From Hyphomonadaceae bacterium JAD_PAG50586_4 (GTDB taxonomy: Bacteria; Pseudomonadota; Alphaproteobacteria; Caulobacterales; Aquidulcibacteraceae): 64,000 nucleotides of DNA. Shown here one piece after another: positions 18,599-28,567 of this stretch (position 1 is its first letter; the number at the start of each line of letters is the position of its first letter). The translations under genes and the position numbers were made by a program. Below the pieces are notes generated by a model that saw only the letters and a program-made list of their open reading frames with translations, did no database searches and was not told the DNA's origin. The stretch covers positions 2,809,501 to 2,873,500 of the forward strand of contig CP096134.1 in NCBI GenBank assembly GCA_023242925.1, given 5' to 3'.

Positions 18599-18970
18599 AT
18601 GATGCGTGCATCCATTTGCGCCGGCGTAGTCGCCGCAATTTCTTTCGTCGCGCCGGCAGGCGCACAAACCCAAACCTTGATGACCGACACCCAATTCATC
18701 AACGCCTCAGTCTGCATCGCCTATGCGCAACATCGCGCCCTGGCTGATGACGCGCCGAACGTCGAAGCCTTGCGCGAACTCGTTGCCGACCAAGGCCGTC
18801 GCGTGACGCCGCCTGCCGCCGCGCGCGCCCAAACGCGCAAGCGCGCCATCCGCCGCGCCGATGCCGACACTCCAGAGCAAGTCGCGGAACTCCGCGCCAA
18901 TCGCGATCGCGCCTGCTCGAACTTCGTGGCCACCGGCTTGGTGCAAGCCGCCAATACGCCGACGCCGTGA
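18599..18970 (+). CDS. Secreted protein of unknown function, paralogue B
   Basis: A 123-residue protein with a signal peptide (MMRASICAGVVAAISF to about PAGA). It shares with the previous gene the pattern M-S/T-D-S/T, then C-x-AYA, ALR, a Arg/Gln-rich stretch, EQVAELRANRDRACSNFVATGLVQ, including both mature cysteines. The two genes are therefore a tandem duplication with strong divergence. The disulfide-bonded helical hairpin this implies would sit in the periplasm; the function is unknown. Confidence 0.65.
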   Translation: MMRASICAGVVAAISFVAPAGAQTQTLMTDTQFINASVCIAYAQHRALADDAPNVEALRELVADQGRRVTPPAAARAQTRKRAIRRADADTPEQVAELRANRDRACSNFVATGLVQAANTPTP

Positions 18971-19042
18971 TTCCCGGCGCGAATTTGGGTGCGGGCGCGC
19001 GACTCTGATCGCCTCCCGCGCCTAAATTCTTGACGCGGCCAA

Positions 19043-19064
19043 GCGCGGGCCTAATGGTCCGCGC
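19043..19064. repeat. Palindromic repeat, copy 2, abutting the Crp/Fnr start
   Basis: Arms GCGCGGGCC and GGTCCGCGC (one G-T pair) with a TAAT loop end two bases before the ATG of the Crp/Fnr gene. It shares its core and the trailing CCGCGCTC with 831-850. In mRNA it could limit access to the start codon. Confidence 0.5.
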
Positions 19065-19066
19065 TC

Positions 19067-19756
19067 ATGGCCGAGAAGCACGACATACATGCCGTCGAGG
19101 CGGCGCTGGCGAAGGCTGAGCTGATGGCGGCGCTAAGCGAAGCCACGCGCACCAAGCTGGCCAAGCAGGGCCAGTCGATCGTCGTTGAAGCCGGCAAGCT
19201 CCTGTTCGCCAAGGGCGACAAGGGCGACGCGCTTTACGTGCTGCTCGAAGGCGAAATCGAAGTCCGCACCTCGACCGAGGCCGGCAAGGACGTGCGCATC
19301 GCCGCACTGAAACCCTACGCCGTGATCGGCGAGATGGCGGTGCTCGACGGCGGCGTGCGCTCGGCCGACATCGCCGCCATGCGCAAATCGCGCCTGCTCC
19401 GCATCGGGCGCGACCAAGCGCTCGCCGCACTCGAATCCGAACCGCGCGCGCTGCTCAAACTCATCGCCGAGCTGAGCAAGCGCCTGCGCCACGCGGACTC
19501 CGCACTGGAAGACGCCCACACGCTCGATCTGGGCGGACGGTTGGCGTTGCGTTTGCTCGACGAAGCCGGCGACGGCACAAGCGTCACGCTCACGCAGACG
19601 GAGATCGCCCGTCGCATTGGCGCCAGCCGCGAGAAGGTGAACCGCAAGCTGCACGAATGGGTCGATGAGGGTTGGATAAATATGGGTCGCGCCGGCATCA
19701 AACTCATCGCGCGCGATAAGCTGAAAGCGCTGATCCAGGAATCGCGGGCGACTTAA
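19067..19756 (+). CDS. Crp/Fnr family transcriptional regulator
   Basis: A 229-residue protein. An N-terminal cyclic-nucleotide-binding-type beta-roll is visible (LLFAKGDKGDALYVLLEGEI, then IGEMAVLDGG), followed by the long dimer helix and a C-terminal winged helix with the recognition segment TQTEIARRIGASREKVNRKL. There is no N-terminal cysteine cluster, so it is not an oxygen-sensing FNR; the effector is unknown. Its stop overlaps that of a convergent small gene. A stable hairpin directly before the start may affect translation. Confidence 0.9.
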   Translation: MAEKHDIHAVEAALAKAELMAALSEATRTKLAKQGQSIVVEAGKLLFAKGDKGDALYVLLEGEIEVRTSTEAGKDVRIAALKPYAVIGEMAVLDGGVRSADIAAMRKSRLLRIGRDQALAALESEPRALLKLIAELSKRLRHADSALEDAHTLDLGGRLALRLLDEAGDGTSVTLTQTEIARRIGASREKVNRKLHEWVDEGWINMGRAGIKLIARDKLKALIQESRAT

Positions 19757-19935
19757 GGCGCCTCGGCGCGGATAACACGAACCTCCAAACCCGCTTCGTC
19801 CAACAAACGCGCGTGGTCTGCGCCGCGACTGATCAGCCCCGCTTTGGCCGCAGCGATGGCGCTCTCTTCCGTGCCACGATGATGCGACGTGCCTCTGCTC
19901 ACGCCACGCAGCACATATTGAACGCTATACATCAT
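19753..19935 (-). CDS. Hypothetical 60-residue protein
   Basis: Starts MMYSVQYVLRGVSRGTSHHR and ends with a charged segment. Its first part has the look of a small alpha/beta domain of the kind that modifies or binds other proteins, but there is no recognised family. It is convergent with the Crp/Fnr gene, with overlapping stop codons. Support is coding-like composition and a possible GGAG-type signal (GAGGAGCC) upstream of the ATG. Confidence 0.5.
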   Translation of the reverse strand: MMYSVQYVLRGVSRGTSHHRGTEESAIAAAKAGLISRGADHARLLDEAGLEVRVIRAEAP

Positions 19936-20124
19936 TGCCGGCTCCTCAGCGCCTATGCATGCGCCGATCGCACGTCAGCAACAAGGCGAAGTGCCCGCGG
20001 TCACAGCGCGACGTCAGGCTTCTTGCTACGACATCCCCACTGATCACCCGCAGCGCCTTCTCCTTCCTGAGCGCCCCGGGCCAGACCGATCGCCGCGAGA
20101 GCCAAGCGCTGCGATCACCAAAGT

Positions 20125-20156
20125 AAGGACGCGGAGTAGCTCCCCTCCGCGTCCTT
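20125..20156. terminator. Terminator hairpin after the GFA gene
   Basis: A perfect 12-bp stem (AAGGACGCGGAG with CTCCGCGTCCTT) with an eight-base loop, immediately past the stop of the minus-strand GFA gene. It lacks a strong T-run. The 190 bp between it and 19935 hold no gene that I can support. Confidence 0.7.
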
Positions 20157-20163
20157 CGCTTGT

Positions 20164-20637
20164 TCAGGCCTTGGCGCTCGCCGCCGCCAACCGCGCCAAG
20201 CTTTCCGGCGACCATTGCGTGGGCGTGTCGTAATAGATTTCAAACGCTGGCGTATCTTCAGGCAGGCTCACCCACGGTACGCGGCTGCGTGTGAAGATGT
20301 GTGCATCAGGCTTGATCGCATGCGGCTCATCCAGCGTCGCGACGCGCACGAAGCGCATCCATGTGCGCCGCCCGTAATTGCTCCACAGCGCCACGTCGCA
20401 TTTCGGGCAGCGGTGTACTTCATGCCCGCGTCCGCTCGGGCTCGGCATCTCGATCACCACCGGCTCACCCGACAGCATTTCGATCCGCGAGGTTTCGATC
20501 ATCGCATTGATCGCGAACGCGCCGCCGGTTTGCTTCTGGCAATCCAGGCAATGGCAGCAATTGGTGAACATCGGTCGCGAATTCAGCCGATAACGCACCG
20601 CGCCACACGAGCACCCGCCAGCGAATGTTTCACTCAT
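20164..20637 (-). CDS. GFA-family (glutathione-dependent formaldehyde-activating-like) protein
   Basis: A 157-residue protein starting MSETFAGGCSCGAVRYRL. The zinc-binding cysteines of the GFA fold are in place: GCSCG, NCCHCLDCQKQTGG and HRCPKCDVALWS. The name of the family comes from one member; most others, including this, have no proven formaldehyde activity. The ATG at 20637 overlaps the mutY end by eight bases, so it is co-expressed with the repair gene. Confidence 0.88.
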   Translation of the reverse strand: MSETFAGGCSCGAVRYRLNSRPMFTNCCHCLDCQKQTGGAFAINAMIETSRIEMLSGEPVVIEMPSPSGRGHEVHRCPKCDVALWSNYGRRTWMRFVRVATLDEPHAIKPDAHIFTRSRVPWVSLPEDTPAFEIYYDTPTQWSPESLARLAAASAKA

Positions 20638-21691
20638 CGCTCCCCTCCTGCAGCAACGCCGCCTTCTTAAACACGGTCGGCAGAGCGCGCGCATCGCCCC
20701 ACCAACCTTCGCCTTGAGGCGCGGCGTCCGCCACATAGACTTCAAGCGTCAGCGCAAAATGCGTGAACACGTGGCGCGCCGCGCCCGCTCTGCGCCATTT
20801 TGCTTTCACCGGCGCTTGCTTCAACGCTTCAGCGCGTGTCCACGCCTCGCTGCGCCATTCCGTTGTCGGCAACCCCGCCATGCCCCCGAGCAAGCCCTTA
20901 TCCGGCCGCCGCACCAACCAGATCGCATCGTCACGCTCGGCGCGAAACGCCACGCCAAACCGCTCCGGTCGCTCCGCTTTCGCGAGCTTGCGCGGGTAGG
21001 TTTCGGGCGCGCCGCTCGCATACGCCGCGCAATCATCGATCCACGGACAGGCACGGCACTTCGGCGATTTCGGCGTGCAGATCGTCGCGCCCAAATCCAT
21101 CAGCGCCTGCGCCCAATCGCCAGGCCGATCGTCCGTGACCAGCGCGCGGGCCTTCACTTTCAACTCGGCTTTGGCGCCTGGCAGCGGCGCTTCCACCGCA
21201 TAAAGCCGCGCCATCACGCGCTCGACATTGCCGTCGACCACATTGGTCGCTTCGCCATAGGCAATCGCTGCGATCGCCGCCGCCGTGTAGGGCCCCACGC
21301 CTGGCAGTGCGCGCCAACCGGCCTCATCGGGCGGGAAACCGCCCCGGGCCAACGCCTGCGCGGCGGCGTGCAGGTTCCGAGCACGCGAATAATAGCCCAG
21401 CCCGGCCCAGGCCTCGAGCACGTCATCCCTGGGTGCGGCGGCCAAAGACCCAACATCGGGCCAGGCCCCCAAGAATTTCGCGAAATACGGCCCGACGGCC
21501 ACGACCGTCGTCTGCTGCAGCATGATCTCGGAGAGCCACACTCGGTAAGGATCGGGTTTTCCGCTGCGCAGCCGCCAGGGCAGGTCGCGACCATTGCGGT
21601 CGTACCATTTCAGCAACGATTTCCGCAACTTATCCCGAGTCGCGCGCGCCTTATCCCCAGGCCTAGGTCGTTTCTGAGCAAGCGCAGGCAT
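20630..21691 (-). CDS. mutY: A/G-specific adenine DNA glycosylase
   Basis: A 353-residue protein removing A mispaired with 8-oxoG. Seen in order: the catalytic Glu region (YRVWLSEIMLQQTTV), the helix-hairpin-helix WRALPGVGPYTAAAIAAIA, the catalytic Asp in NVVDGNVERVMAR, the [4Fe-4S] loop CTPKSPKCRACPWIDDC with the exact C-x6-C-x2-C-x5-C spacing, and a C-terminal NUDIX-like 8-oxoG recognition domain (HVFTHFALTLEVYV). The frame is intact. It is divergent from the DUF721 gene, as in many alphaproteobacteria. Confidence 0.95.
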   Translation of the reverse strand: MPALAQKRPRPGDKARATRDKLRKSLLKWYDRNGRDLPWRLRSGKPDPYRVWLSEIMLQQTTVVAVGPYFAKFLGAWPDVGSLAAAPRDDVLEAWAGLGYYSRARNLHAAAQALARGGFPPDEAGWRALPGVGPYTAAAIAAIAYGEATNVVDGNVERVMARLYAVEAPLPGAKAELKVKARALVTDDRPGDWAQALMDLGATICTPKSPKCRACPWIDDCAAYASGAPETYPRKLAKAERPERFGVAFRAERDDAIWLVRRPDKGLLGGMAGLPTTEWRSEAWTRAEALKQAPVKAKWRRAGAARHVFTHFALTLEVYVADAAPQGEGWWGDARALPTVFKKAALLQEGSDE

Positions 21692-21713
21692 CGAGCGTCT
21701 TTACCCTTTGTTC

Positions 21714-22289
21714 ATGGCTTTACGATTCGCTCAACAGCCCATGTCCCTGCGCGACCGCTTCCGCCCAGCCAAGGACTCTTTCTTTGGCCCCGCCGCCGAC
21801 GCTCTCAATGAGGGCCGCGCAGCGCGTGAGCTTGCGGCCAAGCGCGGCAAAGCCGTCATCGCGCCCCCGCCGAACGCAAGCAAGGCGGTCACTGCGGTCG
21901 TACGCCCGCTGCTGAAGGGCACGGGCCTCGGCATCAACGAATTGAAGCGCAATTGGGCCGAGATCGCGGGCGACAGCTTCGCCCGAGCCACGCCAGAGCG
22001 CCTCATAGCCGGCGTGCTGACCCTGAAAGTTCCCGGCGCACTTGCCCCGTTCCTGCAGCAACAGACCCCGCTCCTGCTCGAACGGCTGAAGACGGCGGGC
22101 GCCAAGATCAAATCCATCAAGCTGGAGCAGCGCACGGCGGCGCCGCCCAAGCAAACCAACGTCGCCCCGCTCAAGCGGGCGCTTTCCCCGGCCGAAGAGG
22201 CCGCGCTGGCGCAAGCGCTTGACCCTGTGGCTGACCCCGGCCTGAAATCGGCGCTGATGCGGCTTGGGCGCGCGGTCAAGCAGGGTTGA
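21714..22289 (+). CDS. DUF721 (DciA-related) protein
   Basis: A 191-residue protein. The DUF721 core begins about residue 60: VRPLLKGTGLGINELKRNWAE, GDSFARATPERL, and a beta strand LTLKVPGALAPFLQ before helices ending ERLKTAG. DUF721 includes DciA, a loader of the replicative helicase in bacteria without DnaC; whether this member does that is unproven. The ATG at 21714 is chosen; ATG 21741 (MSLRDRF) is an alternative. It is followed by a DsbA-like gene and smc, a conserved order in this group. Confidence 0.82.
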   Translation: MALRFAQQPMSLRDRFRPAKDSFFGPAADALNEGRAARELAAKRGKAVIAPPPNASKAVTAVVRPLLKGTGLGINELKRNWAEIAGDSFARATPERLIAGVLTLKVPGALAPFLQQQTPLLLERLKTAGAKIKSIKLEQRTAAPPKQTNVAPLKRALSPAEEAALAQALDPVADPGLKSALMRLGRAVKQG

Positions 22290-22344
22290 GTTTCCCTTCC
22301 CGGCAAAAGACTTTATGCCTCCCGGCCAATTCTGGAGGTTTCGC

Positions 22345-22989
22345 ATGTTCGTAATGGACCGTCGTGGTTTGCTTCTTGGCGCGAGCGCATTGGCGCTGAC
22401 CGGCACGCTGGCTGCGTGTGGCGGCAGCGGCGGCGGCACGGCGATCAGTGCTGACGACATCGTCCTGGGCGCCGAAGACGCGCCGGTCACGATGATCGAA
22501 TACGCCTCGGCTACCTGCGGCCATTGCGCGACATTCCACGAAACCGTGTGGGATCAGCTGAAGACGACCTACATCGATACCGGTAAAGTGCGTTTCATCT
22601 TCCGCGAATTCCCGACGCCGCCGGCGGCCGTCGCGGTCGCGGGCTTCCAACTCGCCCGCTGCGGCGGCGCCTCGAACGAACAATATTTCGCGCGCCTCGG
22701 CGAAATCTTCCGCCAGCAGCAAGCGATCTTCGCGACCGGCTCTATGGAAGGCATTCGCGGCAAGTTCATTGAAATCGGCGGCGCCGCTGGCCTCTCGCCA
22801 GAACAGATCAATGAATGCATCGCCGATCCGGCAGGCGGCGAGCGCGTCACGCGCATCATCGAAGAATCGCGCGCGTTCAACGTCACCGGCACGCCCACGC
22901 TGATCGTCAACGGCCGCAAGCTCGAGGAACCGGACGCACAAACCTGGGAAGGTCTGTCGCGCATCCTCGAGGCTGAGCTGGCGTCCTAA
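22345..22989 (+). CDS. DsbA-like thioredoxin-fold lipoprotein
   Basis: A 214-residue protein after a clear GGAGG. The N-terminus is a lipoprotein signal with lipobox LAAC near residue 25, then a Gly/Ser linker. The thioredoxin fold begins VLGAEDAPVTMIEYASATCG with the redox motif CGHC, and the cis-proline loop is in VTGTPTLIVNG, as in DsbA/DsbG-like and BdbD-like proteins. It probably oxidises or isomerises disulfides in exported proteins at the membrane. It lies 18 bp before smc. Confidence 0.9.
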   Translation: MFVMDRRGLLLGASALALTGTLAACGGSGGGTAISADDIVLGAEDAPVTMIEYASATCGHCATFHETVWDQLKTTYIDTGKVRFIFREFPTPPAAVAVAGFQLARCGGASNEQYFARLGEIFRQQQAIFATGSMEGIRGKFIEIGGAAGLSPEQINECIADPAGGERVTRIIEESRAFNVTGTPTLIVNGRKLEEPDAQTWEGLSRILEAELAS

Positions 22990-23007
22990 TCGGGCGGGCG
23001 CGGCGAC

Positions 23008-26000
23008 GTGCAAATCACCGAGCTGCGCCTCCACGGCTTCAAGAGTTTCGTTGATCCCGCACGCGCGCCGATCGAAAACGGCCTAACAGGCGTCGTCGGC
23101 CCGAACGGCTGCGGCAAATCCAATCTGTTAGAGGCCGTGCGTTGGGTCATGGGCGCAACCAGCGCCAAATCCATGCGCGCCTCCGACATGGAAGACGTAA
23201 TCTTCGCCGGCAGCGCGGGACGCCCCGCGCGCGAATTCGCCGAAGTCACGCTCGTGCTCTCGAACGCACGCGGCCGCGCGCCTGCGCCGTTCCACAAGGA
23301 AGACACCCTCGAAGTCTCGCGCCGCATTCGCCGGGGCTTGGGCTCCACCTATCGCATCAACGGCAAGGAAGTGCGCGCCAAAGACGTGCAGCTCCTTTTC
23401 GCTGATGCGGCGACAGGCGCCAACTCACCTGCGCTGGTGCGCCAAGGCCAGATTAGCGAATTGATCGGCGCCAAGCCGCAGAACCGCCGCCGCATTCTCG
23501 AAGACGCCGCCGGCATCGCCGGCCTACACGCGCGTCGCCACGAAGCCGACCTCAAACTCAAAGCCGCTGAGACCAATCTCACACGCTTGGACGAAGTGCT
23601 CGGCGAAATCGAAGCACAAGCGGCGAGCTTAAAGAAGCAAGCGCGCCAGGCCGAGCGCTATAAAGGCCTCGCGCAAACCCTGCGCGAAACCGAAGCGCTA
23701 CTGTTGCATCGCCGCTGGAGCGAAGCGCGCGAACGCCATGCCGAAGCGCAAGGCTTCCTCCGCGACGCCGAACGCGCCGTGGCGCAAGCCGCCGCTGACG
23801 CAAGCGCTGCCGAACGCGCCGCCGAAGCGGCCCGCGACGCGCTCGCCCCGCTCCGCGAAGAAGAAGTGATCGCCGCCGCCGTGCTGCGCCGCCTCGAAGG
23901 CGTGCGCGTCGGGCTTGAGCGCGACGTAGCTGAAGCTGATTCCGTCATCGCCCGCTGCAACGAAGATGCAAACCGTGCACGCGGTGAAGCCGAGCGCCTC
24001 GAAGCCTTGAAAGCCGATTCCGCGCAATCGCTCGCGCGCCTTGAGACCGAAGCCCAAACGCTCGGCGCTGGCGACGGCGCCGAAGCGCAAGCCATCCTCA
24101 AGCGCGCGCAGGATGCGGAAGCCGCCACCGCCAAAGCGCGCGCGGAAGCCGGATCCAAACTCGAGGCGATCGCCTCAGAAGCCGCCGCCAAGCGCGCCCG
24201 CGCGCAAGCGCTTGCCGACGCCGCCAACGCCGCCCGTACCCGTGCACAACGCGCCGAAGAGCGCAAACACGCGCTTGACGCCCAGATCGCAGCGCTCCCC
24301 GCCACCGCCGACATCGACGCGCGCATCGCCACAGCGAAAACCAAGGCCGAAGCCGCGCACGTCGAGCACGCCAAGCTCCGCACCGAACTCAGCAACGCCG
24401 AAGCGGCGCTAAAGAAGGCAGAGAGCGCCGACGAAACGGCGTGGAACGCCTATCGCCCCGCCGAAAGCGCGCTGCGCGAACTTGAAGCTGAAGTGCGCGC
24501 CCTCGATAAGCTCGCACCGCCGGCCAACGCGAAATTCCCGCCTGTGCTTGCGTCCATCGACGTCGAGCCCGGCTATGAACGCGCGCTCGCCGCTGCGCTG
24601 GGCGACGATCTCGATGTTTCCACGCATGCCGAAGCGCCAGCGCATTGGGGTGGCGCGCAGGCGTAAATCCAAGCTTACCGGCAGGCGCACAATCGCTCGC
24701 GGCTTTGGTCAAGGCGCCACCTGCACTCGCCGCGCGCCTTGCACTGATCGGTGTTGTCGACGCCAAACACGGCGCAAAGCTCGCGAAGCAACTCACGCCT
24801 GGCGCGCGCCTTGTCTCACGCGAAGGCGACCTCTGGCGTTGGGACGGTCTCGTGCGCCGCGCCGACGCGCCCCAACCCGCCGCCGCGAAACTCGAACACA
24901 AAAACCGCCTCGCCGCCGCGCGCAAGGAACTGAAGAGCGCCGAAGACAAGCTCGCGAAAGCGAAAGCCGCATGGGAAGCGGCCAAAGCCGAACGCCAAGC
25001 GATTGACGCCAAAGCGCGCACACTCCGCAGCGAAGCCCCAAAGCGCGCCGCCGCCGAAGCGGACGCCACGCGCGATGTCGAACGCTTGGAAGCCGAACGC
25101 ACCCGCATGAACGAGCGTGGCGCCGATCTGCAAGCGCAAGCCCAAACGCTCAGCGCCGAACTCAACGAAACGCGTGCGGCGCTCGGCGAAGCGGAAACCG
25201 CCGCAAAAGAGGCGCCCGCGCAAGCCGACGACACCGCTCTCACCCAAGCCCGCGCCGCCGTCGATTCCGCCCGTCGCGCCGCCGCCGAAGCCAGCGCCGA
25301 AGCGCAGGCGCTGATCCGCGACAAAGCCCAGCGCGATAGCCGCCGCGCGGCCGTCAATGCTGAAACCGCGCAATGGCGCGCCCGCATAGCCGACAGCGAA
25401 AAGCGCCTCGCCGCCATCGCCGCCGAACTCGACGCCATCGAAATCCGTCGCGACAAGGCCAAAGCCGCGCCACTTGAAGCGCGCGCCAAACTTGAAGCTT
25501 TAATGGAAGAAGCCGGCGCCGCCGAAGCACGCCGTCAAAAATCCAGCGATCACGTCGCCGAAGCCGAAGCCGCCGCCCGCCAAGCCGGCGAACGGGCCAA
25601 AGTTCTTGAACAAACCCACGCCGCCGCCCGTGAACGCCGCGCCGGCGCTGACGCGCACGCCGCCGCCGCCGCCACGCGCGTCGAGGACGTGGTCGCTCTC
25701 GCTCGCGAACAAACCGGCCACGCGCCCGAAGACCTCGCCTCCGCCGCTGGCCCGCTGATCTCCGGCCCGCTCGGCACAGCCTCGATTCAAGAAATAGAAA
25801 AGCGCTTCGATCGCCTCAAAGCCGAGCGCGACGCGGCCGGCCCGGTGAACCTGCGCGCCGACGAGGAATTGGCCGACGCCCAAGAGCGCATCGACACGCT
25901 GACGCGCGAGAAGGACGACGTCGCCCAAGCCGTCACCAAGCTGCGCCGCGCCATCACCACGCTCAACAACGAAGGCCGCGAGCGGCTGATGAAGGCGTTC

Positions 26001-26458
26001 GAGCAGGTCGACGCCCATTTCGCCCAGCTCTTCGCCACCCTGTTCGAGGGCGGCCAGGCCGCGCTCAAGCTCACCGAGAGCGAAGATCCGCTCGAAGCCG
26101 GCCTTGAAATCTTCGCCCAACCCCCGGCAAGCGCCTCACCAACCTCAATCTGCTCTCCGGCGGCGAACAAGCGCTCACGGCCACGGCCCTCATCTTCGCC
26201 GTGTTCCTGGCCAATCCCGCGCCGCTCTGCGTGCTGGACGAAGTCGACGCGCCCCTGGACGACGCCAATGTCGACCGTTTCTGCCGCATGCTGGAAGAAA
26301 TGAAGCGCCTCACCACCACCCGCTTCATCGCCATCACCCACAATCCGGTGACGATGTCGCGGATGGACCGCCTCTACGGCGTCACCATGCCGGAACAGGG
26401 CATGAGCCAGCTGGTCAGCGTCGATCTCGGTCGCGCCCAAGCGCTGGCGGCGGAATAG
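23008..26458 (+). CDS. smc: Chromosome segregation ATPase SMC, frame broken twice
   Basis: The GTG at 23008 begins [14 protein letters not shown], the usual SMC start. Walker A is GPNGCGKSN near residue 35. Long Ala/Glu/Arg coiled coils follow on both sides of a hinge. The first break is in GC repeats at about 24652-24658, inside the hinge ([14 protein letters not shown], then [16 protein letters not shown]). The second is a C-run 26121-26125 one base short, after which the signature [14 protein letters not shown], Walker [15 protein letters not shown] and a normal end to 26458 are read in a third frame. Corrected length is about 1,150 residues. All functional motifs survive, so I infer sequencing error. 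SMC condenses and segregates the chromosome with ScpAB. Confidence 0.9.
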
Positions 26459-26602
26459 GCCGTTTCGGCCCCAAAACCGGGCCAAACCCGCACACCATAT
26501 GTCGCACCCGGCTTCCTTGACCCGGTAATCGCCCCTGCTAGTTTCCGCGCGCGCGAATTGGGGGCTTGAAAGAGCAGCCCTGACTCGTGCATCGACCGTT
26601 CA

Positions 26603-26944
26603 ATGGCTGACAGAAAACCGCCGGAGGACGCCCTCTCTAACTTACGCCGCCGCGTCGATGCGGCGCGTGGCGAGGGCGAAACTCAGAACGCTCCGCCCCC
26701 TCAGAGCCCGGCGACGCTGGCGCTTCGGTTTGGCGGGGAGTTCGGCGCGGCGGTTATCGTTGGCGCATTGCTGGGCTACGGGGCTGATTACTTCCTCCAC
26801 TCGCAACCGTGGGGATTGATCATCGGCATGGGCCTCGGCTTTGCGGCGGGCGTCGTGAATGTGGTGCGCGTTGCGCAATCATACTCCCGCGCCAACCCGG
26901 TCGATCCCAAAGCGCCGTCCATCCCGGACGACGAAGAGGACTGA
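26603..26944 (+). CDS. atpI: ATP synthase protein I (AtpI-like)
   Basis: A 113-residue protein with two hydrophobic segments (FGAAVIVGALLGYGADYFL and GLIIGMGLGFAAGVVNVVRV), the usual layout of AtpI, which helps assemble the c-ring. It is the first gene of the F0 operon, with atpB starting 9 bp after its stop. Confidence 0.85.
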   Translation: MADRKPPEDALSNLRRRVDAARGEGETQNAPPPQSPATLALRFGGEFGAAVIVGALLGYGADYFLHSQPWGLIIGMGLGFAAGVVNVVRVAQSYSRANPVDPKAPSIPDDEED

Positions 26945-26953
26945 GCGGGCCAA

Positions 26954-27709
26954 GTGTCGAACGATCCGATCCATCAGTTTCACATCGCGCCGCTCGTCGA
27001 ATTGCCGGCGATCGCCGGTTACGACACAAGTTTCACGAACGCGTCGCTGTTCATGGTGGCGGGCGTTGGCGCAGCAGCGCTCTTCTTCAACTGGGCGATG
27101 AAGCCGGCAGCGCTCGTTCCGGGCCGCAGCCAAGTCGTCGCCGAAGGCGCCTACAATTTCATCCACGGGATGGTGAAGGATGCGGCCGGCGAAGAGGGCG
27201 TGAAGAAATTCTTCCCCTTCGTGTTCACGCTCTTCCTATTCATTTTCATGGCGAACATGCTTGGCATGTTCCCATATTTCTTCACGACGACGAGCCAGAT
27301 CGTGGTGACCGCCGCGATGGCGATGATGGTGTTCTTGACCGTGATCGTTGTTGGGCTCGTGAAGAATGGTGCGAAATTCTTCAAATTGTTCGTGCCGTCA
27401 GGCGTGCCGTGGCCACTTTACTTCATCGTGACGCCGATCGAGATCATCTCGTTCTTCTCGCGCCCGCTCAGCCACGCAGTTCGTTTGTGGGCGAACATTC
27501 TCGCGGGCCACATCCTGCTGAAGGTGTTCGCGAGTTTCGTGCCCATGCTCTTGGCTGCGGGCGGCTGGTTTAGCGCGCTCTCGATTTTGCCGCTGGCAAT
27601 GACTGTGGGCCTCTACGGCCTCGAATTCCTGGTCGCGTTCCTACAAGCGTACGTGTTCGCGATCCTCACCTGCATCTATCTCAACGACGCTCTTCACCCC
27701 GGGCACTAA
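26954..27709 (+). CDS. atpB: F0F1 ATP synthase subunit a
   Basis: A 251-residue membrane protein from a GTG at 26954. The essential Arg helix is visible in PLSHAVRLWANILAGHILLK, and the last helix in LEFLVAFLQAYVFAILTCIY. Subunit a forms the proton half-channels beside the c-ring. It is in the operon atpI-atpB-atpE-atpF'-atpF; the F1 genes are not in this window, the usual split in alphaproteobacteria. Confidence 0.95.
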   Translation: MSNDPIHQFHIAPLVELPAIAGYDTSFTNASLFMVAGVGAAALFFNWAMKPAALVPGRSQVVAEGAYNFIHGMVKDAAGEEGVKKFFPFVFTLFLFIFMANMLGMFPYFFTTTSQIVVTAAMAMMVFLTVIVVGLVKNGAKFFKLFVPSGVPWPLYFIVTPIEIISFFSRPLSHAVRLWANILAGHILLKVFASFVPMLLAAGGWFSALSILPLAMTVGLYGLEFLVAFLQAYVFAILTCIYLNDALHPGH

Positions 27710-27747
27710 CGCTCGGCTGAACTCAGACCCAAAGGGGAGACTTTATT

Positions 27748-27981
27748 ATGGACGCAATGGCAGCTGCTTACATCGGTGCCGGCCTCGCTTGCCTCGGCAT
27801 GCTTGGCGCCGCGATCGGCGTGGGCTTGATCTTTGGCAACTTCCTGTCCGCCGCGATCCGCAACCCGTCGGCCGCCCAAGGCCAATTCGGCAACCTGATC
27901 TTCGGCTTCGCCGTGACGGAAGCGCTCGGCATCTTCTCGCTGCTGATCGCCATCCTCCTGCTCTTCGTCGTGCCGAAGTAA
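27748..27981 (+). CDS. atpE: F0F1 ATP synthase subunit c
   Basis: A 77-residue two-helix hairpin protein: [20 protein letters not shown], the polar loop around RNPSAAQGQ, and a second helix with the proton-carrying Glu in [14 protein letters not shown]. It starts at the ATG at 27748 after AAAGGGGAG. Confidence 0.96.
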   Translation: MDAMAAAYIGAGLACLGMLGAAIGVGLIFGNFLSAAIRNPSAAQGQFGNLIFGFAVTEALGIFSLLIAILLLFVVPK

Positions 27982-27990
27982 GCAACCACA

Positions 27991-28557
27991 ATGGCTGATC
28001 CAGCTGTCGACACTCACGCCGTTGACGCCGCCCACGGCGCCGACGCCGCTCATGGAGCGGCGGATGCGGCGCATGGCGCGGCGGCTGGCGCGCACGGCGG
28101 CGAACACGCGGCCACGTTCCCGCCGTTCGATCTGGCGTTGTTTTCGAGCCAGATCATCTGGTTCGCGATCACGTTCGGCGCGCTCTACTTCATCGTCTCG
28201 AAATTCATCATCCCGACGATCGGCGGCGTGCTGGCAAAGCGCGCCGGCGCTCTGAAGAGCGACCTCGACGCCGCGGCGCTGAAAAGCGCCAAAGCCGAAG
28301 AAGCGCGGGCGGCGATGGAGAAGGCCACGGCCAAGGCGCGTGCTGATGCCCGTGCAACGGTGGATGCAGCGCGCGCCGAAGTGGTGGCCAAGCTGACGGC
28401 GGAGCAAGAGCAAGCTGAGGCGCGCTTGGCCGAGCGCATCGGTGCGGCCGAAGCCAAGGTGAACGCCTCTCGTGCGACCGCGCTGGCGGAAGTGCCCGGC
28501 GTGGCGGACGCGCTAGCGCGCGACATCGCCGCTAAGCTCGTCCCAGCGAACGCGTAA
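27991..28557 (+). CDS. F0F1 ATP synthase subunit b'
   Basis: A 188-residue protein with an Ala/His-rich N-terminus (many DAAHGA-type repeats), one transmembrane helix (SSQIIWFAITFGALYFIVS) and a long charged coiled coil. The order c, b', b is typical of photosynthetic and other alphaproteobacteria that carry two unequal peripheral-stalk subunits. It starts 9 bp after atpE. Confidence 0.9.
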   Translation: MADPAVDTHAVDAAHGADAAHGAADAAHGAAAGAHGGEHAATFPPFDLALFSSQIIWFAITFGALYFIVSKFIIPTIGGVLAKRAGALKSDLDAAALKSAKAEEARAAMEKATAKARADARATVDAARAEVVAKLTAEQEQAEARLAERIGAAEAKVNASRATALAEVPGVADALARDIAAKLVPANA

Positions 28558-28567
28558 GGAGAGCGCT

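Noticed and set aside
23008..26458. Programmed ribosomal frameshifting in smc (and in glyS, gcvT, flgF and others)
   Set aside because: The sites are ordinary G, C or T runs without slippery heptamers or downstream structures, and they occur in about a dozen unrelated genes. Sequencing error explains all of them more simply.
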